Below are positions 58,748-64,000 of a stretch of 64,000 nt of DNA, piece by piece. The stretch lies in NCBI GenBank assembly GCA_016584305.1, contig JACEEZ010021699.1:150397-214396 (forward strand), in the 5' to 3' direction. The DNA is from Chionoecetes opilio (Eukaryota > Arthropoda > Malacostraca > Decapoda > Majidae). A program made the position numbers and the translations under genes. The notes under the pieces are model-generated. The model was not told the origin of the DNA and did no database searches. It saw only the letters and a list, made by a program, of their open reading frames with translations. Position 1 is the stretch's first letter. Every line of letters starts with the position of its first letter.

Positions 58748-59030
58748 CTACTACTTCTACTACCACTACTGATACAACTACTGCTACTACTATTTAATAC
58801 GGCTTCTATAATGGCTACTTCTACTACTGCCACTACTACTAGCAGTACTACTAACACTACTACTACAACCACCATTGCTATTAGTATTATTACTTCAGCT
58901 ACTACTACTATTACCGCTAATACTATTGTTATACTACTGATATTATTTATATTACTGCTAACTATTGCTACTACCGTTAACTACTACTACTACTACGATG
59001 GCATATCATTAATGCTACTGTTACTGTTAT
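58748..59030. repeat. (TAC/ACT)n-rich imperfect microsatellite
   Basis: Trinucleotide-rich sequence continuing the tract found on the left of element B (44870-45068 and 52480-52676), in the same orientation. Confidence 0.9.
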
Positions 59031-59051
59031 TAAAATTTTATCAGTCTTACA

Positions 59052-59880
59052 ATGACTTCCAACATACAAGATATTAATGACCATAATATTTTTAAGGCTG
59101 AAGATAAATATAACGGCAACCTTAATGTTAATAATCTATACACACAATTTAGGCACATAAATTTTCCTAGATCTGATTACATTTACCTTGACAATGTTCC
59201 ATTAACTAGCAACAATGAAGTTACCATCCTAATTCTGAATATACGGTCAATTCCTACAAAATTTCAATCCTTCATTGATAATGTTCTTTGTAATATATAC
59301 ATTAAATGTAATATCCTTGGTCTTACATAAATCAGGCTGAGCCCTCACCTTGTTTCCCTTTACCAGTTGCCAGGCTACAAACTGTTCACTAATTGTAGGA
59401 ACACATGGTGGTGGTGCAGCCTTGTACATTGCTGATTGTTATCATTCCATAGCTCTCAGCGAATTTTCAAACGTAGATACATTTATAGAATGTATTGGTG
59501 TTCAAACGACAATTATGACTAAGAAAACATTATTATTATGTATTATAGATCACCAAGTGTTAACATAGATAAATTTATAAATGCTCTTATGGAAATTTTC
59601 TCTTTAGCTTATGATACAAAATGTCAAGGCATCTTTGCATTTGGTGATTTCAATTTTGATATGTTAAAATGCAGTGACATTAATGTTTGGGAATTTTGTA
59701 ATATAATGTATTCATTTTCATTATCTCCATTGACCACAAAACCTACAAGAGTCACAGATACAACCGCCACAATTATTGACCACATATGGTCAACACAAGC
59801 TAAGGCAAATGTCGGGAACTATATAATTAATTCAGATATTTCAGTTCATTTTCCAGTATAATCACAATTGAAACATGGAG
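59052..59880 (+). pseudogene. LINE AP-endonuclease
   Basis: In three frames: EVTILILNIRSIPTKFQSFI (N-terminal Asn), KCNILGLT followed by a stop where the catalytic Glu box should be, THGGGAALYIADCYHSIALS, KTLLLCI then YRSPSVNIDKFINALMEIFS, GIFAFGDFNFDMLK (Asp-x-Asn), TATIIDHIWSTQA and SDISVHFPV, where the usual Asp-His is Val-His. It is inactive by stops, frameshifts and this change. Confidence 0.8.
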
Positions 59881-60127
59881 TATGTGATCCCCCAGCATTC
59901 GTCAATAATAGATGTATAACTGACTCTGCCCTCAATAACTTAACTTTAAGTATGATTTAGAAAAGATAAATTTGAATAATGTATTACAATATAATTGTCC
60001 CACCGAATCTTTTAATTTATTTTTCAATTAATTCAATATACTATTTCAGACATACTTTCCAATTACGAAAATGTATGTGAGAAATAAGCACGCCATAAGC
60101 CGTCATATCACTCCTGCTCTAAAAAGG

Positions 60128-60446
60128 TAGAGGTAAGGTAAAGTTGGGGGCATATGCTATGCTGTGCGTGGCCATCGGTGCTCATCTCCGTGTCATTAGC
60201 CCTTAGAGCCTGTGGTGGGTGAGGACCCGTTACCCCGGGACACAGGGCTAGTGTAACATCCGGGTTACCACAGTTACCTTCCCCAGGTTTTCCCAGGTAC
60301 CCATTTATCAACCCCGAAAGGGAGGAAGAACAGCTGGGTTGGATGGTCACCAACTTGTCCTGGACCGGATTCGAACCAGGGCCCGCATATTCGTAGTTAG
60401 GCACGCTAGCCACTACACCACGGAGGTGACAAACGTCACCTCCGTC
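60128..60446 (-). repeat. tRNA-derived SINE with target duplication
   Basis: On the minus strand the head has GTGGTGTAGTGGCTAGCG (A box) and TGGTTCGAATCCGGTCC (B box), then a ~230-bp body. AAAAAGG flanks both sides (60121-60127 and 60448-60454). At the 5' end CGGAGGTGAC AAAC GTCACCTCCG (60421-60444) is a perfect 10-bp hairpin. Confidence 0.85.
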
Positions 60447-60859
60447 AAAAAAGGTTCATTACTGAAAAAAGAAGTTGGGAAGACTAGCAAGTAAGTAGCC
60501 TCTATCATATAAAGAAACATACAGGCAATATATAAATAACTTAACTAAAACATTAAAATTAGCCAAACATGAATATTATAAAATCAAGCTAAAAATTGAT
60601 CAAGGAAATCCCAAATCTCATTGGAATACCATAAATTCCCTTCTAGGCAGGACCAATAATGCCAATAATGTATTAATATAATATCAATATAATATCAATA
60701 TAAATATTAATATAATATCAATATCATTAGATCCACCACGTACTAACATCTCCACTGTCTTTAATGAACATTTCATTAATCTTGGTAATTTATAATCAAA
60801 TTCTTCGGACGATGATTATATGAGGTATTTAAGTCAACCTATGCCTTCTCTATGTACAT

Positions 60860-62391
60860 GATCCCAACAAATACCACCGAAGTAATTAATAATTTAAAGG
60901 CCCTAAAATATTTTTTTTTCACGATATGATGAAATTTCTCCTAAAATACTGAAACATTCATGTGGATCATTGTCATCCCATTAACCTACATAATTAACCT
61001 ATCATTAAAAACAGGTATATTTCCTGATCATTTAAAAAAAGCCAAGAGTCAGTTCTATATTCAAGTCCGGTAATAGATGCGACATCAACAATTACAGGCC
61101 AATCTCAATCTTACCTGCTTGCAGTAAGGTATATGAAAAAAATATTGCGTCACGTTTAACTAACTACCTTGAAAAAAATGACTTATTAACTAAATACCAA
61201 CACTGCTTTAGAATAAATCACTCAACAGAAACTGCTTTATTAAAATTTGTTAATAATGTCTATACATTTTTGGAGTAGAAGCTTTATGTGGTTGGGATTT
61301 TCATTGATTTATCCAAAGCATTTGACTCATTAAATCATTGTATTTTGTTGAATAAATTAAAACATGTCAGGATAAGGGGTGTAACGTTACAGCTTTTTCG
61401 TAGTTACCTGTGTAATAGATCACAATCTGTTTTCGGTAATAATGGTTCTTCACAATTTATATCTATATCCAGAGGTGTACCACAAGGATCATTCATAGGA
61501 TCAATTATTTTTCTCATATCTATAAATGATATAATCAATGCTAGCTCAAAATTACAATTCATTATATATGCCGATGATACTAATCTCTTACTAGCTGACA
61601 AAGACATCAATTCCCTACATTTAAACATAAATACATAATTGAATCTGATATGTCAATGGCAAAAAAATTATAAATTAAAACTCAATATTTCTAAAATTAT
61701 TATATATTTTTTTCAGAATAGATCCATAAAAACTAATCTGCCTCCATTAAAGTTAAAAGGCGATACATTAAATCGAGTAGATCACACAAAATTCCTAGGT
61801 ATTTGCATAGATGAAAATCTGAACTGGAAATGGCACATAGAAGAGGTTTGTATACAAGTCTCAAAAATTGGTGGAATAATATACAAGATACGGTACAATC
61901 TTACTATAGATGCATTGCTTAGTATTTACTATGCCTTGTGTTACCTTCACTTAACATAATGTGTATCCATCTGGGCTAGCACATGACTAACATTCTTAAA
62001 TAAAGTAACAATAGCACGTAATAAAGTTGTCAGATGTATTCTTTTCTTAGGCAAATTTGACTCTGGCACTGAAATTATTTCTTCAATGAAAATGTTAAAA
62101 TTCGATTCAATACACAAATATTTTTTTTCATTATTGTAGATTTATAAAATGTTTTCAGTTCTTACAAGAAGTTAACTTTTCAAATGTATTGATAATTTTC
62201 ATCAGACTAGAAGCAATAGTGTAAATTTAATTTGTCCACAGTTCAGAACAGCTTTATATAAAAATTGTATTTTATTCAGGCCCCAAATTATTCAACAGTT
62301 TACCACTAAATATTAAAGCTTTAGTTAAAACAAACAACTATTTATCATTCAAAAAGGAAATACATTTTTGTTTACATCAGAACTCTTAGCA
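60860..62391 (+). pseudogene. LINE reverse transcriptase and C-terminus
   Basis: Motifs in order with frameshifts between: INNYRPISILPACSKVYEK-like block (61085-61140), YQHCFRINHSTETALL, VGIFIDLSKAFDSLNHCILL (first Asp), IRGVTLQLFRSYLCNRSQSV, SRGVPQGSFIGSIIFLISIN, LQFIIYADDTNLLLAD (catalytic YADD, 61565-61580), then from 61639 KLKLNISKIIIYFFQNRS, HTKFLGICIDENLNWKWHIE and KIGGIIYKIRYNL. The end near 62300-62391 reads LPLNIKALVKTNNYLSFKKE. The catalytic residues survive, but stops make it inactive. Confidence 0.82.
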
Positions 62392-62604
62392 GGTTTACTT
62401 TAACATGTATACCTACTACTATAACCATTGTAAAACTAGCTACTTTATTTTATATTTGTTAATATTATTATTATTGCATTTACATATGTTATGTAATATC
62501 AAATAATTTAATAACTATTTTTTACTACTATTCATAACATAGTATTGTCAAGATAAAATTTTGCTATAGATTGGGTTTAGGCATGTCTGAAAGCACCTAT
62601 ATTA

Positions 62605-62735
62605 ATTGACTAGCCGCAAAGCCGCCCTCCGGGCGGACTTTTTGGCTAGCTCCTGCGGAGGGCTATTGGTGGGCGGGCCTTCGGCCAACCACCTGTGTTT
62701 GGTGGGCCGAAGGCCCACCAAACACAGACTCTCCA
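62605..62735. repeat. GC-rich hairpin cluster
   Basis: GCCGCCCTCCGGGCGGAC (62631-62648) and TTTGGTGGGCCGAAGGCCCACCAAA (about 62698-62723) fold into strong perfect stems; CCTGCGGAGGG and GGGCGGGCCTTCGGCC add smaller ones. This contrasts with the AT-rich surroundings. It may be the end of an unrecognised transposon. Confidence 0.7.
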
Positions 62736-62789
62736 GATAGCCCCTTCTAACTTTCCTGAAATCATGGATGTAGAAATGTATGTATTAAC

Positions 62790-63065
62790 GCCAACCCATT
62801 CACATCACCCCCAACCCATTCACTCACCCATTACCCATCACCCCCCACCCATTCACTCACCCATTACCCATCACCCCCCACCCATTCACTCACCCATTAC
62901 CCATCACCACACACCCATTCACTCACCCATTACCCATCACCCCCCACCTATTCCCTCACCCATCACCCATCACCCCCAACCCATCACCCATGACCCCCAA
63001 CCCATCACCCCTCACCCATTCACTCACCCATCACCCCACACCCATTACCCATCACCCCACCATCA
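62790..63065. repeat. Minisatellite rich in CCCATTCACTCACCCATTAC
   Basis: Units of about 34 bp (CCCATTCACTCACCCATTAC + CCATCACCCCCCA) repeated imperfectly. Reading frames across it are repeat translations. Confidence 0.92.
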
Positions 63066-63252
63066 CCATACATCAAGGTTTCCTCAATTCTCGCAACCCA
63101 CTTTTTTTCACAATTCTCGCTAATAGGCTGCTAAAAAAAAAAAAAAAAAAGTGATCGGATCATCACCAAAATAGCCTTAAAACCCTCCCCTGGTTAACCT
63201 GGTTCCAAAACTGTGCCATATGATGGGATTGCGCCACGGGGGCGGAACCTAT

Positions 63253-63309
<57 letters not shown>

Positions 63310-63428
63310 ACATACACACTTTCGCTTATATTATTATAAATATCTGCCTGTCAGGGAGCTTTGGCTTGACAGACATTTACTATTATGCTATTATTGAAAT
63401 TTTGTGCATTTGTATCTATATATAGCAA

Positions 63429-63470
<42 letters not shown>

Positions 63471-64000
63471 AAGACAGAGGACATAATATAGGCAGGACGA
63501 GCACCAATATATAGTGGATAAACCTACTGGAAGAAGATGAGGAGCAGGGAGGAGGACAGGCGAAGGAAGGTAAAAGGAAGGAAGATAAGGAAGAGTGGAA
63601 GCCCGAAAAAGGCATATTGCTATATACACCAGCACAACACTTTATTGGATGATGGTTAAGGGAGAGAAGGGAGGGAAAGGAAGGAGGATGGGAGGGTAGG
63701 AAGGAGGGAGAGGAGAGGAGGGGGAGGAAAGGAGAAAAGTAGCGAGGGAGAGGAAAGGAGAGAGGGAGGTAGGGAGAGGAACAAGATGGGTTGATATAGG
63801 AAAGGAGAAGTTGGGCAAAGGGAAACCACTTTTCTTTTATGATACAAAAATGCGTTGGCGAAGGACATATGGATCGATTGAATAATGATGATGATGATGG
63901 TGATGTTGATGAGGATGATGATGATGAGCCAGAAAGTGAATGAAACGGGTGATGTGAGGAAAATTGTTATAGTCCTGCATTACATATGAACAGTCATGTA
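63066..64000. repeat. Simple-sequence-rich end of the window
   Basis: Holds an A run (63134-63151), (CA)n at 63253-63302, (ACTT)n at 63430-63470, an AG-rich stretch at 63540-63790 and (GAT)n near 63885-63930. No gene is seen. Confidence 0.9.

Larger units (their letters stand above)
59040..62600 (+). mobile_element. CR1-like LINE, ORF2 only, inactive
   Basis: Endonuclease (59052-59880), linker, RT (60860-61640) and C-terminus (61639-62391) on the plus strand, interrupted by a SINE at 60128-60446. ORF1 is absent; the 5' end abuts the TAC-rich tract. It is related to, but diverged from, the LINE at 15655-21443. 62392-62600 is its AT-rich 3' region. Confidence 0.8.

Overview
The window is eukaryotic, repeat-saturated DNA with no intact single-copy host gene that I can support. 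Very long (GA)n, (CT)n, (CA)n, (TA)n and (TAC)n microsatellites combine with BEL/Pao, Ty3/gypsy, Penelope, several LINE clades, hAT, pogo, Helitron and tRNA-derived SINEs. This mix suggests an arthropod, most likely a decapod crustacean; that is inferred from the style of the repeats and not from a marker gene.

Layout. 1-1348: 5' end of a hAT transposon with a BED-finger gene, minus strand. 1379-5324: decayed minus-strand Ty3/gypsy element whose integrase zinc finger directly follows the protease (Gmr1-like order). Its LTR region is split by a complete but dead plus-strand BEL/Pao element (5325-14274, two 960-bp LTRs), which itself received a 5'-truncated LINE and a SINE-like insertion. 14645-15232: second copy of that truncated LINE. 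15655-21443: nearly full-length CR1-like LINE (ORF1, endonuclease, RT) interrupted by a clean solo LTR. 21804-25341: two Penelope-like elements in inverted orientation, each with a hammerhead-like motif. 26311-27587: pogo/Tigger-like transposon. 29.1-31.3 kb: small hAT-like MITEs and a foldback-type inverted repeat.

31574-34444: a DNA transposon with ~280-bp terminal inverted repeats whose only gene encodes a PIN/FEN1-like nuclease with a C-terminal cysteine-rich CXC domain. 34.9-44.3 kb: a minus-strand LINE with a long 3' region, broken by another LINE, a Helitron helicase fragment, a truncated copy of itself and a second solo LTR of the family seen at 19.3 kb.

43109-58275: an almost perfect tandem duplication of about 7.6 kb. 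Each copy holds the 5' part of that LINE, a (CA)n/(TAC)n tract and a second, larger PIN-nuclease/CXC transposon. Only the second copy retains the right inverted repeat (complete element 52677-58747). 59.0-62.4 kb: another CR1-like LINE, with a SINE inserted in it. The last 1.6 kb holds GC-rich hairpins, a minisatellite and microsatellites.

The most interesting signal is that two distantly related elements share the same plan: long TIRs, 5'-TAG...CTA-3' ends, a candidate 3-bp target duplication, and a PIN/FEN1-like nuclease with GxDTTS and CXC motifs as the only recognisable enzyme. This looks like a nuclease-type (possibly Academ-like) cut-and-paste system. Nearly all coding regions carry stops or frameshifts, so most are pseudogenes.
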